DNA of 64,000 nt from JANQOH01 sp965201155 (lineage in GTDB: Bacteria; Pseudomonadota; Alphaproteobacteria; UBA7887): contig OZ241752.1 of the NCBI GenBank assembly GCA_965201155.1, forward strand, positions 2,604,001 to 2,668,000, written 5' to 3'. Positions 7,382 to 15,796 of the stretch are shown one piece after another. A model generated the notes under the pieces. The model ran no database searches. It was not told the origin of the DNA and worked only from the letters and a program-made list of their open reading frames with translations. Each line of letters starts with the position of its first letter. The first letter of the stretch is position 1. Both the position numbers and the translations under genes were made by a program.

Positions 7382-8797
7382 ATGACCGACACGCTCGCAT
7401 TTCTGACGGCAACTGAACTGCTGACACGCTATCGCGCCAGGACCTTATCGCCGGTGGAGGTGGTGGACGCGCTCCTTGACCGGATTGCACAGTGGCAGCC
7501 GCTCATCAATGCCTACACGCTCGTCGACGCCGAGCGAGCGCGCGAACAGGCGCAGGAGTCGGAAGCGCGCTGGGCCGCGGGCGAACCGCAGGGCCGGCTG
7601 GACGGCGTGCCGGTCTCGGTCAAGGACCTTGTCCTCACTGAGGGCTGGCCGACCTTGCGCGGCTCGCGCACTGTGGACCCTAGCCAGGAATGGAGCGAGG
7701 ACGCGCCTGCCGTCGCCCGCCTGCGCGAGCATGGCGCCGTGCTGCTCGGCAAGACCGCCACCCCCGAATATGGCCATAAGGGCGTCACCGACAGCATACT
7801 CTCCGGCATCACGCGCAACCCGTGGAATACCGGCAGGACCCCCGGCGGCTCATCCGGCGGCGCCAGCGCCGCACTGGCCGCCGGCCTCGGCCCGCTCGCC
7901 ATCGGTACTGACGGCGGCGGCTCGATACGCATCCCCGCCTCCTTCGCCGGGGTTTTCGGCATCAAGCCCACATTCGGGCGCGTACCTGCATACCCCGCCA
8001 GCCCGTTCGCCACGCTCTCCCATGTCGGCCCCATGGCGCGCACGGTGGAAGACGCCGCATTGATGCTTACTGTCCTCGCCGAACCTGACACGCGCGACTG
8101 GTTCGCACTCCCCTATGACGGCGAGGATTATCTCCGCGGCCTCAACGACCCCTTGCACGGCCTGACGGTCGCCTGGAGCCGAACGCTCGGCATGCCCGAT
8201 GCGCCGCTCGATCCGGAGGTCGATGCGCTGGCTGCGGCGGCCGCTCGCAAGTTCGAAAGCCTGGGCGCGGTCGTGGAGAATGTGGAGCCGGAATGGCCCC
8301 ACGAACCCGGCGACGTATTCATGGTCTACTGGAGCGCCGGCTCGGCAAAACTGGCCGAGGATCTCGGTTCCGAAAAGGAAGAACTGCTCGAACCGACGCT
8401 GCGCCGCTATATCGAGAAGGGCCGCACTTATGACGGTCTGACTGTCAAGCGTGCTGAAATGCAGCGTGCGGCCAACGGCCTTGCCTTCAACCGCCTGTTC
8501 GAACGCTTCGACCTTGTATTGTCGCCCACCATGCCCATTCCCGCCTTTGCCGCCGGTGTGACCGCACCCAACGAGGCCCTTGCGGCCGAACCTCTGCGCT
8601 GGACCCCCTTTACCTTCCCCATCAACCTCACCCGCAATCCCGCGGCGTCGGTCCCTTGCGGCTTCACCGCTGATGGTCTGCCTGTGGGATTGCAAGTGGT
8701 CGGCCCGCTATACGGGGATGCGATGGTACTGCGCGCGTGCCGCGCGTTTCAGGACGCCGCGCCCCTTGGCCACGATTATCCGGAGCCGTCGCCATGA
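7382..8797 (+). CDS. amidase (amidase-signature family)
   Basis: This 471-residue cytoplasmic hydrolase has the Ser-cisSer-Lys triad of the amidase-signature family: Lys81 in PVSVKDL, the GGSSGGASAALAAG block at 156-169 (Ser157/158) and Ser181 in GTDGGGSIRIP. It hydrolyses carboxamides; the substrate cannot be told from sequence. It is not GatA, because no gatB or gatC lies nearby. Its stop codon overlaps the start of the next gene, an M20-type carbamoylase (ATGA). The two may act in series on an amide or ureido compound. Confidence 0.9.
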   Translation: MTDTLAFLTATELLTRYRARTLSPVEVVDALLDRIAQWQPLINAYTLVDAERAREQAQESEARWAAGEPQGRLDGVPVSVKDLVLTEGWPTLRGSRTVDPSQEWSEDAPAVARLREHGAVLLGKTATPEYGHKGVTDSILSGITRNPWNTGRTPGGSSGGASAALAAGLGPLAIGTDGGGSIRIPASFAGVFGIKPTFGRVPAYPASPFATLSHVGPMARTVEDAALMLTVLAEPDTRDWFALPYDGEDYLRGLNDPLHGLTVAWSRTLGMPDAPLDPEVDALAAAAARKFESLGAVVENVEPEWPHEPGDVFMVYWSAGSAKLAEDLGSEKEELLEPTLRRYIEKGRTYDGLTVKRAEMQRAANGLAFNRLFERFDLVLSPTMPIPAFAAGVTAPNEALAAEPLRWTPFTFPINLTRNPAASVPCGFTADGLPVGLQVVGPLYGDAMVLRACRAFQDAAPLGHDYPEPSP

Positions 8798-10044
8798 CCC
8801 TGTCAAATGTCCTGCGTGTCGACGCGGCACGCCTTTGGCAATCGCTCATGGACCTTGCGGAAATCGGCGCAACGCCCAAAGGCGGCGTCTGCCGGCTGGC
8901 GCTGACCGACGAGGACCGGCGCGGGCGCGACCTGTTCGCCGCCTGGGCAAAGGCCGCAGGCTGCACCGTCACTGTGGACCGTATCGGCAATATGTTCGCC
9001 CGCCGTCCCGGCCGCGATGACTCGCTGTCGCCGGTGGTGTCCGGCAGCCATCTCGACAGCCAGCCCACCGGCGGCAAGTTTGACGGCGCCTATGGTGTGC
9101 TGGCGGCGCTGGAGGCCGTGCGCGCGCTGAATGATGCCGGCGTGCAAACCCTCAGACCCATAGAAATCGTCTCCTGGACCAATGAGGAAGGCTCGCGCTT
9201 CGCTCCCGCCATGATGGGTTCAGGCGTTCACGCCGGCGCGCTGGACCTCGAAATGACTCTCGCCGAAACCGAGTCAGGCGGCGGCGCCACCGTCGCACAA
9301 GCGTTGGAAGCCATCGGTTATGCCGGCGCCGCACCGGTCGGCGGACGCGCGTTTCATGCCTATTTCGAAGCCCATATCGAGCAAGGCCCGATCCTGGAGG
9401 CCGACGACAAGACGATCGGCGTGGTGACCGGCATTCAGGGCTTGCGCTGGTTCGATTGCCGTATCGACGGCATGGAAGGCCATGCCGGCCCCACCCCCAT
9501 GGAGGCCCGGAAGGACGCGCTTCTGGGCGCGGCCCGCATGGTGGAGGCGGTGAACCAAGCCGCCCGCGCCCAGGCCCCCAACGGCCGCGGCACCGTGGGC
9601 GAATTCCGTGTCCATCCCGGCTCGCGCAATGTAATTCCCGGGCGCGTGGAACTCAGCGTCGACCTGCGCCACCCGGACGCTGCTGCACTGGCTGCCATGG
9701 CCGCCGACCTGCACGACTCCCTGGCCGCTCTCCTGCGCGACACCGGGCTGGACGGCAGCCTGGAAGAAATCTGGTATTCGCCCCCCACTGCCTTCGACCC
9801 GCCCTGCATCGACGCCGTGCAGCGCGCCGCCGATTCCTTGGGCATCAGCAATCGCCGCATCGCCTCCGGCGCTGGCCATGACGCAAAATACATGGCCGAT
9901 ACCTGTCCCGCGGCGATGGTGTTCATCCCCTGCCGCGACGGGATCAGCCACAATGAGATCGAATCGGCGACCTCCGAACATGTGGCGGCCGGTGCTGACG
10001 TTCTCCTGCGTGCAATCGTCGAAAAGGCCGAGGAGCCGGCATAA
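8794..10044 (+). CDS. Zn-dependent M20-family hydrolase (N-carbamoyl-L-amino acid hydrolase / allantoate amidohydrolase type)
   Basis: This 416-residue protein carries the conserved metal-site blocks in order: GSHLDSQPTGGKFDGAYG (His and bridging Asp), WTNEEGSRF (Glu), AHIEQGP (His), and SGAGHDAKYM near the C-terminus. GHAGPTPMEARKDA is the dimerisation-domain motif shared by carbamoylases, beta-ureidopropionase and allantoate amidohydrolase. It cleaves a carbamoyl or ureido group from an amino-acid-like substrate. The start codon overlaps the amidase stop by 4 bases, so the two are translationally coupled. N-carbamoylase versus allantoate activity cannot be decided here. Confidence 0.88.
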   Translation: MTLSNVLRVDAARLWQSLMDLAEIGATPKGGVCRLALTDEDRRGRDLFAAWAKAAGCTVTVDRIGNMFARRPGRDDSLSPVVSGSHLDSQPTGGKFDGAYGVLAALEAVRALNDAGVQTLRPIEIVSWTNEEGSRFAPAMMGSGVHAGALDLEMTLAETESGGGATVAQALEAIGYAGAAPVGGRAFHAYFEAHIEQGPILEADDKTIGVVTGIQGLRWFDCRIDGMEGHAGPTPMEARKDALLGAARMVEAVNQAARAQAPNGRGTVGEFRVHPGSRNVIPGRVELSVDLRHPDAAALAAMAADLHDSLAALLRDTGLDGSLEEIWYSPPTAFDPPCIDAVQRAADSLGISNRRIASGAGHDAKYMADTCPAAMVFIPCRDGISHNEIESATSEHVAAGADVLLRAIVEKAEEPA

Positions 10045-10065
10045 GCCGGCGGAAGGAGCCTCCCT

Positions 10066-10239
10066 GTGCCGCTGTATCTGAAGCTCCTGTTGTCGGCCAT
10101 TGTAGCCTGCGGCGGCGGGGTCATGTTCCATTGGGAGCGCGCCCTCGGCGCGGCCCATGTTGGCTGGGCGGCGCTTTTGCTCGCCGCCCTGATGATTTTC
10201 GGCGTATGGCTGTTCCCCGACACACGCCGCCGCGATTGA
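10066..10239 (+). CDS. 57-residue two-helix membrane protein
   Basis: A GTG start lies behind GGAAGGAG (10051-10058), an excellent ribosome-binding site. The product has two hydrophobic segments (LKLLLSAIVACGGGVMF and VGWAALLLAALMIFGVWLF) separated by HWERALGAAH, and ends in a basic tail (TRRRD). It directly follows the M20 hydrolase in the same direction and probably belongs to its operon. I do not recognise the family; it is only described as a small inner-membrane protein. Confidence 0.55.
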   Translation: MPLYLKLLLSAIVACGGGVMFHWERALGAAHVGWAALLLAALMIFGVWLFPDTRRRD

Positions 10240-10270
10240 CCCGCTGCCGCTGCCGCCGGTAGGTTCTGCC

Positions 10271-10655
10271 CCGGTCAGACGGTCGGATGGCCGCTCCGCC
10301 GCCGGCGGAGAGGAAAGTCCGGGCTCCACGGAGGCGCGGTGCCGGGTAACGCCCGGCGGGGGCGACCCCAGAGAAAGTGCCGCAGAAAGCAAACCGCCCG
10401 CGCGCACGGCCCGCGGGCAAGGGTGAAAAGGTGCGGTAAGAGCGCACCGCGGCGGCGGCAACGCGGCCGGCACGGTAAACCTCACCGGGAGCAAGACCAG
10501 ATAGGGACGGCGTGCGCCGCACGCGGCCGAACCGCGCCTCCGCGGTTTGTCGTCCGGGTAGGTCGCAAGAGGCGCGCGGCAACGCACGCCCCAGAGGAAT
10601 GGCCATCGCCCGCCTGGCGCGGGTACAGAACCCGGCTTACAGACCGTCTGACCGG
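10271..10655 (+). ncRNA. rnpB: RNase P RNA (type A)
   Basis: The universally conserved blocks are present in order: GAGGAAAGTCCGGGCTCC near the 5' end, GGGTGAAAAGGTGCGGTAAG in the centre, and ACAGAACCCGGCTTACAG near the 3' end. The ends pair exactly: 10271-10284 (CCGGTCAGACGGTC) is complementary to 10642-10655, forming helix P1. The length of about 385 nt is normal for alphaproteobacteria. It is the catalytic RNA that matures tRNA 5' ends; its protein partner, rnpA, lies at 40.5 kb. Confidence 0.96.
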
Positions 10656-10683
10656 CACGCTCCCCCAGTGCCGCCCCGGACGG

Positions 10684-12036
10684 TCAGAAGAACAAGATCG
10701 CTTCCAGCTCGTTCTCCGCCCACGAGATCGCATCGTCAAACGACTGGCCGCCTTGCGTCACCCGCGCCACAAGGTTCGGATAGACGCCTTGCGTCGAAAT
10801 CGGCCCCGCGATAGCCGGCAGCGCCGGATAGCCTGCCGCCATCTGGATTTCATCGCCGCGCGGCGGGTAGTTGTACAGGACGCCGTCCGGCGGGCTCGCT
10901 GCCGACCAGACGTCCGTATCGTCCTGATGCGACCGGATGAGGGGCAGGTCGTAACCTTGCGATGCCCGGAGCATGCGGTCGGCATTCGGGCGCTCGAGCA
11001 CATGCAGCAGCATATCCTTCGCTGCCCCGATATTGTCGGAAAACTCCCATATGCCCCAGAAAAACGGCGCGCCGGCACGAAACCGACCGCGCGGCCCCGC
11101 GGGCGCATCATGGTGCCAGAGATGCTGCGCCACCTCCGGATTATCGCGCCGCGCCACTGCCCATGCCGATGGCGGGTTGAAAATGGACGAACCGCGCCCG
11201 GAAATGATCCAGCGATTGTTACCTGCATCGTCCCACGCATAGATACCCGCGTCCATCACCGAGGTCAGGCGCGAAACATAGTCCAGAACCTCCCGGGTCG
11301 CGTCAGAATTCACCGTGATATCGCCGTCGGCATTGATCAGGTCCGCGCCATAGGCGGCAAACAGCGACGCCAGCCATTGATTGCCGTCGGGAACCGGCGC
11401 GATCGGCGCGCCGAATGGCGCGTCCGCCTTGTGCAACGCAATCGCCGCTTCCAGAAACCGCTCCCAGGTCCACTCCGCGGTCAGTGCCGGGTCGCGGTCC
11501 GGGCCGGCGGGGAACATCGCCCGTAGGTCAATTCCCGCATGGCGCTCATACAAGTCCAGCCGCGATACGGCCGCATAGGACGGCGACCCCGTCGGCGCCG
11601 GCGACGCCCGCCATACCCCGTCGAGATGCGCCAGAAACTCCACTGACGGCACAAAGCCGCCGTGCCGCGCCTGAATCTCGGCTATGACATCGTCGACCGG
11701 GACAAGGGTGGCGCGGAAGATCGATGGCATCCACAGCGGCACGCAATAGATGTCGTGTCCCGTGCGGGCGCGTGATTCCGCCTGCGCCGTGAGCAGCAGC
11801 TTGTTGCCGATCGAAGTGATGAAATCGACCGAAACATCGACATTGTTGGCCGCGCCCCATTCCAGGCACACTTGTTCCATCACCGCATTGGCGCCGGGCA
11901 CCCAATGGTCCCACAACCCCAGCGACAGCGAACCGGCGGAGTGCGCCGTCTTGACCCAGGGTGCGGCGATGCCGGCCGCTGCTGCAGCCGCCCCGCGTCC
12001 CAGAAATCTGCGCCGCGACAGTCCCGTTGAAGCCAT
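10684..12036 (-). CDS. Tat-exported extracellular solute-binding protein (ABC type, family 1)
   Basis: This 450-residue protein starts with a twin-arginine signal (SRRRFLG, followed by an Ala-rich segment and HSAGS). The mature part resembles carbohydrate-type binding proteins: GLWDHWVPGANAVMEQ near the start, then an extended hinge-and-lobe body with TAEWTWERFLEAAIAL. Such proteins deliver ligand to an ABC permease, but no permease or ATPase genes lie nearby. It follows an HpcH/HpaI aldolase by 48 bases on the same strand, so the ligand may feed that enzyme. It is convergent with rnpB, 28 bases away. Confidence 0.82.
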   Translation of the reverse strand: MASTGLSRRRFLGRGAAAAAAGIAAPWVKTAHSAGSLSLGLWDHWVPGANAVMEQVCLEWGAANNVDVSVDFITSIGNKLLLTAQAESRARTGHDIYCVPLWMPSIFRATLVPVDDVIAEIQARHGGFVPSVEFLAHLDGVWRASPAPTGSPSYAAVSRLDLYERHAGIDLRAMFPAGPDRDPALTAEWTWERFLEAAIALHKADAPFGAPIAPVPDGNQWLASLFAAYGADLINADGDITVNSDATREVLDYVSRLTSVMDAGIYAWDDAGNNRWIISGRGSSIFNPPSAWAVARRDNPEVAQHLWHHDAPAGPRGRFRAGAPFFWGIWEFSDNIGAAKDMLLHVLERPNADRMLRASQGYDLPLIRSHQDDTDVWSAASPPDGVLYNYPPRGDEIQMAAGYPALPAIAGPISTQGVYPNLVARVTQGGQSFDDAISWAENELEAILFF

Positions 12037-12084
12037 GTCGTCCTCCCCTATGAGCGGCCGCCCGCGCGCTCGCGGCGCCGCCCC

Positions 12085-12882
12085 TTACAATGTTTCGACC
12101 AGCTTGCGCATACCCTCGCCGATTTTCGTCAGCCCCGACTGCAGAAGGAAGCGGTCCCAACCGATACAGAAATGCCGCACACCCAGGTCGATATAGCGCT
12201 TGGCCTGTTCCGGTTCCGCAATTTCCCAGCGTGGTTGAATGCCGTATTCTAGGGACTTGGCGATCAGGCGCTCCTCGAACGGGCGAATTTCCGGCGTTCC
12301 CATCAATCCCGGCTGGCCGCGCGAGAAACCGAAATCTGCCGGCCCCCATTGGGTCATCGCCACGCCGTGCTCGCGCGCTTCCGCCAGTACCGCGTCGATA
12401 TTCTCCATCGCCGCGTCCTTTTCGATCATGATCGCCAGCAATATCCCTTCCAGATCTTCCAGATAGACGTCCGGTCGATAGCTGCCGAAACCGGGGCGGC
12501 GCAGCTTGACCCCCATCAGCCCGCGCGTTCCCGGTGTATCGGGGCGAATGGCGCGGTGACACGCCGCCACGTCGTCCGGCGTGCGCACATCGGTAAACAA
12601 CACCGCCTTGAAACCGGCGCCAAGCGCGGCTTGTGCCCAGAAGCCCTGCGCTTCCTGGTCCAGCTTGATCATCAGCGGTAGATTGCCGCATTGGCCGGCG
12701 CGCGCAAGGTGATACAGCCCCGCCATGTCGAATGTCGAATATTCGGCGCAGAATTCGCCATAATCGAACAGACCGCTATCGCCGATGATTTCCGCAATAT
12801 CGGGATCGGACGAAAGAAAATGCGTCCCCACGGTCGGCTTGCCGGCGGTAAATTTTTCGTGCAGTTGATTGCCCATGATCAT
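12085..12882 (-). CDS. HpcH/HpaI-family aldolase/lyase
   Basis: This 265-residue protein has the layout of class II pyruvate aldolases: KPTVGTHFLSSDPDIAEIIG at the start, LIKLDQEAQGFWAQAALGAGFKAV-like middle strands, and IMIEKDAAMENIDAVLA, the equivalent of the conserved metal-binding Glu block. Family members cleave 4-hydroxy-2-keto acids to pyruvate (or a related ketoacid) plus aldehyde. AAGGA lies 9 bases before the chosen ATG. An upstream ATG at 12924 would add 14 residues. It leads a probable two-gene unit with the solute-binding protein. Confidence 0.8.
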   Translation of the reverse strand: MIMGNQLHEKFTAGKPTVGTHFLSSDPDIAEIIGDSGLFDYGEFCAEYSTFDMAGLYHLARAGQCGNLPLMIKLDQEAQGFWAQAALGAGFKAVLFTDVRTPDDVAACHRAIRPDTPGTRGLMGVKLRRPGFGSYRPDVYLEDLEGILLAIMIEKDAAMENIDAVLAEAREHGVAMTQWGPADFGFSRGQPGLMGTPEIRPFEERLIAKSLEYGIQPRWEIAEPEQAKRYIDLGVRHFCIGWDRFLLQSGLTKIGEGMRKLVETL

Positions 12883-12964
12883 CGGGGCGGGTCCTTCGGG
12901 TGCAAGGGTCAGAATGCCCGACATTAGGCCCCCGCCGCACCCACGGCAACGGGAAAGGCATCTC

Positions 12965-13702
12965 ATGGCACTATCAGATTACGCCACCGCGCTTGTGACG
13001 GGCGCTTCGTCCGGCATCGGCCTTGCGTCCGTGCGCGCATTGTGCGCCGCCGGCCTCGAAGTCACGGCAGTGGCGCGCCGCCGCGACCGTCTCGAGGCAC
13101 TGGCCCGGGAAACCGGCGCGAAACCCCTCATACTCGACTTGTGCGATACCGACGCGCTCTATGCCGCGCTCGAGCCGCTTGAAATCGACGTCCTCGTCAA
13201 CAATGCCGGCCTCGGACGCGGCATGGCGGACTTCCTCGCCGCCGAACGCAATGACATAGACCTCACCATCGACACCAATGTCACCGCGTTCCTGCATTGC
13301 CTGCGCGCCATCCTGCCGGGCATGAAAGCGCGGGGCCGCGGCCATGTGATCAATATCGGATCAGTCGCCGGGCTGTATCCGCTGCGTTCGCCGATTTACG
13401 GCGCCTCCAAGGGCGGGGTGCGCCGCGCCTCCCAAAACCTCCGCATCACCCTCGCCGGCAGCGGCGTGCGCGTAACGGAAATCTGCCCCGGGCGCGTGGT
13501 CACGGAATTCCTCATCTCCGCCGAGGGCGAGGAAGCCGCCCGCCGGACCTACGGTGCATTCCACGAATTGCAGCCGGAAGACATCGCCGACGCGATCCTC
13601 TACGCCGTCGACGCGCCATGGCGTGTCAACGTGTCCACTATCGAAATCGTTCCTACCGAGCAGGCGTTCGGCGGGATCAGCATAACCCCTGTCGCGGGCT
13701 GA
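12965..13702 (+). CDS. short-chain dehydrogenase/reductase (YdfG / serine dehydrogenase-like)
   Basis: This 245-residue classical SDR has the cofactor loop TGASSGIG at about residues 13-20, NNAG near 82, a catalytic Ser in INIGSVAG and YGASK as the Tyr-xxx-Lys pair. CPGRVVTEF and the C-terminal EQAFGGISI resemble the YdfG group, which oxidises 3-hydroxy acids such as serine or 3-hydroxypropionate using NADP. The substrate here is not established. It is divergent from the HpcH aldolase gene, with a shared 80-base intergenic stretch. GGGAAAGGC precedes the ATG. Confidence 0.87.
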   Translation: MALSDYATALVTGASSGIGLASVRALCAAGLEVTAVARRRDRLEALARETGAKPLILDLCDTDALYAALEPLEIDVLVNNAGLGRGMADFLAAERNDIDLTIDTNVTAFLHCLRAILPGMKARGRGHVINIGSVAGLYPLRSPIYGASKGGVRRASQNLRITLAGSGVRVTEICPGRVVTEFLISAEGEEAARRTYGAFHELQPEDIADAILYAVDAPWRVNVSTIEIVPTEQAFGGISITPVAG

Positions 13703-13729
13703 GGCGTATGCCGCGTCTCGCGGCCTTGC

Positions 13730-14143
13730 TCAGCCCCGGCCGGGAGGCACGCCGTGCCGCGTGCCCTCGCCCGGTGTGATGAACAATGCGCGGGTGAGGG
13801 ACCGCGGGCGGGCGCAATGCCAGACGCCCTTCGGCACGACGACATAGTGACCGGGAGTGGACAAGCGCACAATCCGTTCTCCGCCCCCGGTCCACAGGAC
13901 GAAATCAACATCTCCGGAAAGGAGATAGACCATCTCGTCGCCATGAGGGTGCATTTCCCATTCCGGCCACGGTTCGCTGAAATCATGCTGTGAGACCAGC
14001 ACGCAACCCGAAAAGCCGTTGAACGCCTGGTCCAGCTCCGCGTAGAAACCCGGCGTCGCCGTCTTTACCGTTGCTTCGAGGGTCGGTCTGAAAACAACGC
14101 GGGCATCCTCCAATGCGTGCGGGCCGGGGTCATGCGCTGCCAC
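13730..14143 (-). CDS. cupin-domain protein
   Basis: This 137-residue single-domain cupin has the metal motif in WEMHPHGDEMVYLLSGDVDF (two His, then Glu) and the second block PGHYVVVPKGVWHCARP. The fold binds a metal and often a small acid; the specific role is unknown. The start is taken at a GTG preceded by GGGAGAG, 32 bases after the methyltransferase stop. A longer version would run back into the upstream gene. It lies 27 bases from the convergent SDR stop. Confidence 0.75.
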   Translation of the reverse strand: MAAHDPGPHALEDARVVFRPTLEATVKTATPGFYAELDQAFNGFSGCVLVSQHDFSEPWPEWEMHPHGDEMVYLLSGDVDFVLWTGGGERIVRLSTPGHYVVVPKGVWHCARPRSLTRALFITPGEGTRHGVPPGRG

Positions 14144-14175
14144 GGTTTTCGTCTCTCCCGAACCGGCGCTGTCCC

Positions 14176-14907
14176 TCAACCGTTGATATCGCAGCCGAGA
14201 AAATTCCGCCCCTGCTGACGACACGCCTCCAGAACCGTAAAGGAACCAGCGGCGGGGTCTATCACGATATCATCGCAATTCGTCACTGCGGCTATGAGCG
14301 CACTCTGCAAATGCACCGGCTTCGGATGCACGCCGCCCCGCCGCTTCACCGACTCCTGCCAGACATCGGGAATATTGTGAAGCTTCCACACGCCCTTGGC
14401 TCGGCGCGGACCCTTTTGCAGCACCAGAAGATGCTCGCTCTTGCGCCGCGAGCGATACCCCATGCCTATGCGCTGCTTGTCCCAGGTGATCATATCCACG
14501 ATTTCCAGCGCCGTACCGTCAAGCCAGTCATGAACGCCGTTGCAAAGATGAAACTTGTCCACCCAGAGAAACAAATGCCCGCTGGCCATCAGGATACGCT
14601 CGATGCCACGGACGAAATCGGGGATTTGCTCGGTCATTTGCGGCAGCGCCGACCGCCGGTGCGCCCGCGTGCTGCCCTCATTTCCGTAGGACAGATGATC
14701 AAGCACGCCGCGATATTGCGGGTCCAGAAACGCAACCGGGAAGGTATTTTCGGGCAGACTGGCAAGAAGATCCAGCCCATCCATTTTCAGCCGCGTATTC
14801 AGCGGCAAATGCTCCGGCAGCACAGCATTCGGTTGAACAACAGAACGCGCTGCCGAATACACCGACTCCCCTACTGCCGCTGCGCTGTAACGAGCCTCTT
14901 CAAACAT
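14176..14907 (-). CDS. DNA methyltransferase (N4/N6 type, circularly ordered beta-like), orphan
   Basis: This 243-residue AdoMet-dependent DNA methyltransferase has the catalytic block FLDPQYRGVLDHLSYGNEG near residue 60, ahead of the AdoMet-binding block DPAAGSFTVLEAC near residue 220. That catalytic-then-AdoMet order defines beta-class amino-methyltransferases. The catalytic tetrad reads DPQY rather than the usual DPPY. HLFLWVDKFHLC is a further conserved-looking block. No restriction endonuclease gene is adjacent. The 180 bases upstream are clearly AT-richer than the surroundings and contain no gene, which may mark acquisition. The target sequence is unknown. Confidence 0.85.
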   Translation of the reverse strand: MFEEARYSAAAVGESVYSAARSVVQPNAVLPEHLPLNTRLKMDGLDLLASLPENTFPVAFLDPQYRGVLDHLSYGNEGSTRAHRRSALPQMTEQIPDFVRGIERILMASGHLFLWVDKFHLCNGVHDWLDGTALEIVDMITWDKQRIGMGYRSRRKSEHLLVLQKGPRRAKGVWKLHNIPDVWQESVKRRGGVHPKPVHLQSALIAAVTNCDDIVIDPAAGSFTVLEACRQQGRNFLGCDING

Positions 14908-15089
14908 GTCGGCCGGTCCACCGAAAACTCCGTGTGCAGTTCAAAGCCTCGCACAATGACCGGTCGCCATATTTCACGACAACATCCCGCCGCCAAAACC
15001 AGTTTATTGACCACTGCTGTCAATCTCTTACCATATCACAAGGCTATTTCAAGTTACTACAAATAATTTTCTTTGCGCCGCTGCAGTGC

Positions 15090-15782
15090 TCACACTCCCG
15101 CTGCAGCAGAACTCCAGGCATGATCCACCCCGGCCGGAACCGCAGCCTCGGCCCGCCGCAAGCCGGCATCTTCCAGGCGGTGACGGATCAGCGAAAGATG
15201 TTCGCGCCCCCAGAAGATTTCGCCGTTCAGGACATAGGTCGGCACGCCGAAAATCCCCGCCGCTTCGGCTTGTTCCTGAATGCGGTCATGCGCTTCGCGC
15301 CCCGGCCCCGCGGCCCATGCCGCAAAACCTTCGGCGTCCGCTCCCAACTCTGCCAGCACGCCGGACATGACCGCCATATCCTCGATATCCAGTTCCCGCC
15401 GCCAGAACTGTTCGTAGACGCGATCGAGATAGGCATCCAGAACACCGGCCTGCGAGGCGTACAGCAATCCGATATGCGCCAGCGATGAATCCCAGATCTT
15501 GCGCGGCCCGCGCAGGGTCAGGCCTTGCAAATTCGCGTAGCGCCGCGCGTCCATATAGCTGTAGCGGACGCGCCGCCACTGGTGCGGGCTGCGGTTTTCC
15601 GCTACCACCCGGCCGTCGGCATCGACTTCCGCGCTTCCCAGAAAATCAGGAATGTCCAACGTGTAGGGCAGCCAGTTCAGCGTTACCCGATAATCCCGTT
15701 CCAGTTCCCGCGCCGGCGCGACGGCAAGAAACGCATAGGGACTCTTGATATCCGTATAAAGGTCGATCGTTTTCTCGGTCAT
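15090..15782 (-). CDS. DsbA-fold 2-hydroxychromene-2-carboxylate isomerase-like protein
   Basis: This 230-residue protein begins DLYTDIKSPYAFLAVAPARE, the thioredoxin-fold start in which Ser replaces the redox cysteine pair (SPY instead of CxxC). This is typical of kappa-class GST / HCCA isomerases. The C-terminal segment IFGVPTYVLNGEIFWGREHL is the conserved cis-Pro region. Such enzymes use glutathione to isomerise aromatic breakdown products, and related proteins occur in many catabolic operons. It is the last gene of the CoA ligase-sirtuin-dioxygenase-SDR operon, 14 bases after the SDR. Confidence 0.82.
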   Translation of the reverse strand: MTEKTIDLYTDIKSPYAFLAVAPARELERDYRVTLNWLPYTLDIPDFLGSAEVDADGRVVAENRSPHQWRRVRYSYMDARRYANLQGLTLRGPRKIWDSSLAHIGLLYASQAGVLDAYLDRVYEQFWRRELDIEDMAVMSGVLAELGADAEGFAAWAAGPGREAHDRIQEQAEAAGIFGVPTYVLNGEIFWGREHLSLIRHRLEDAGLRRAEAAVPAGVDHAWSSAAAGV

Positions 15783-15796
15783 TCCGCTGTTTTGCC

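Noticed and set aside
9274..10587. Minus-strand frame of 437 codons overlapping the carbamoylase and RNase P RNA
   Set aside because: It runs across the clearly identified rnpB and the M20 hydrolase and shows no recognisable protein motif.
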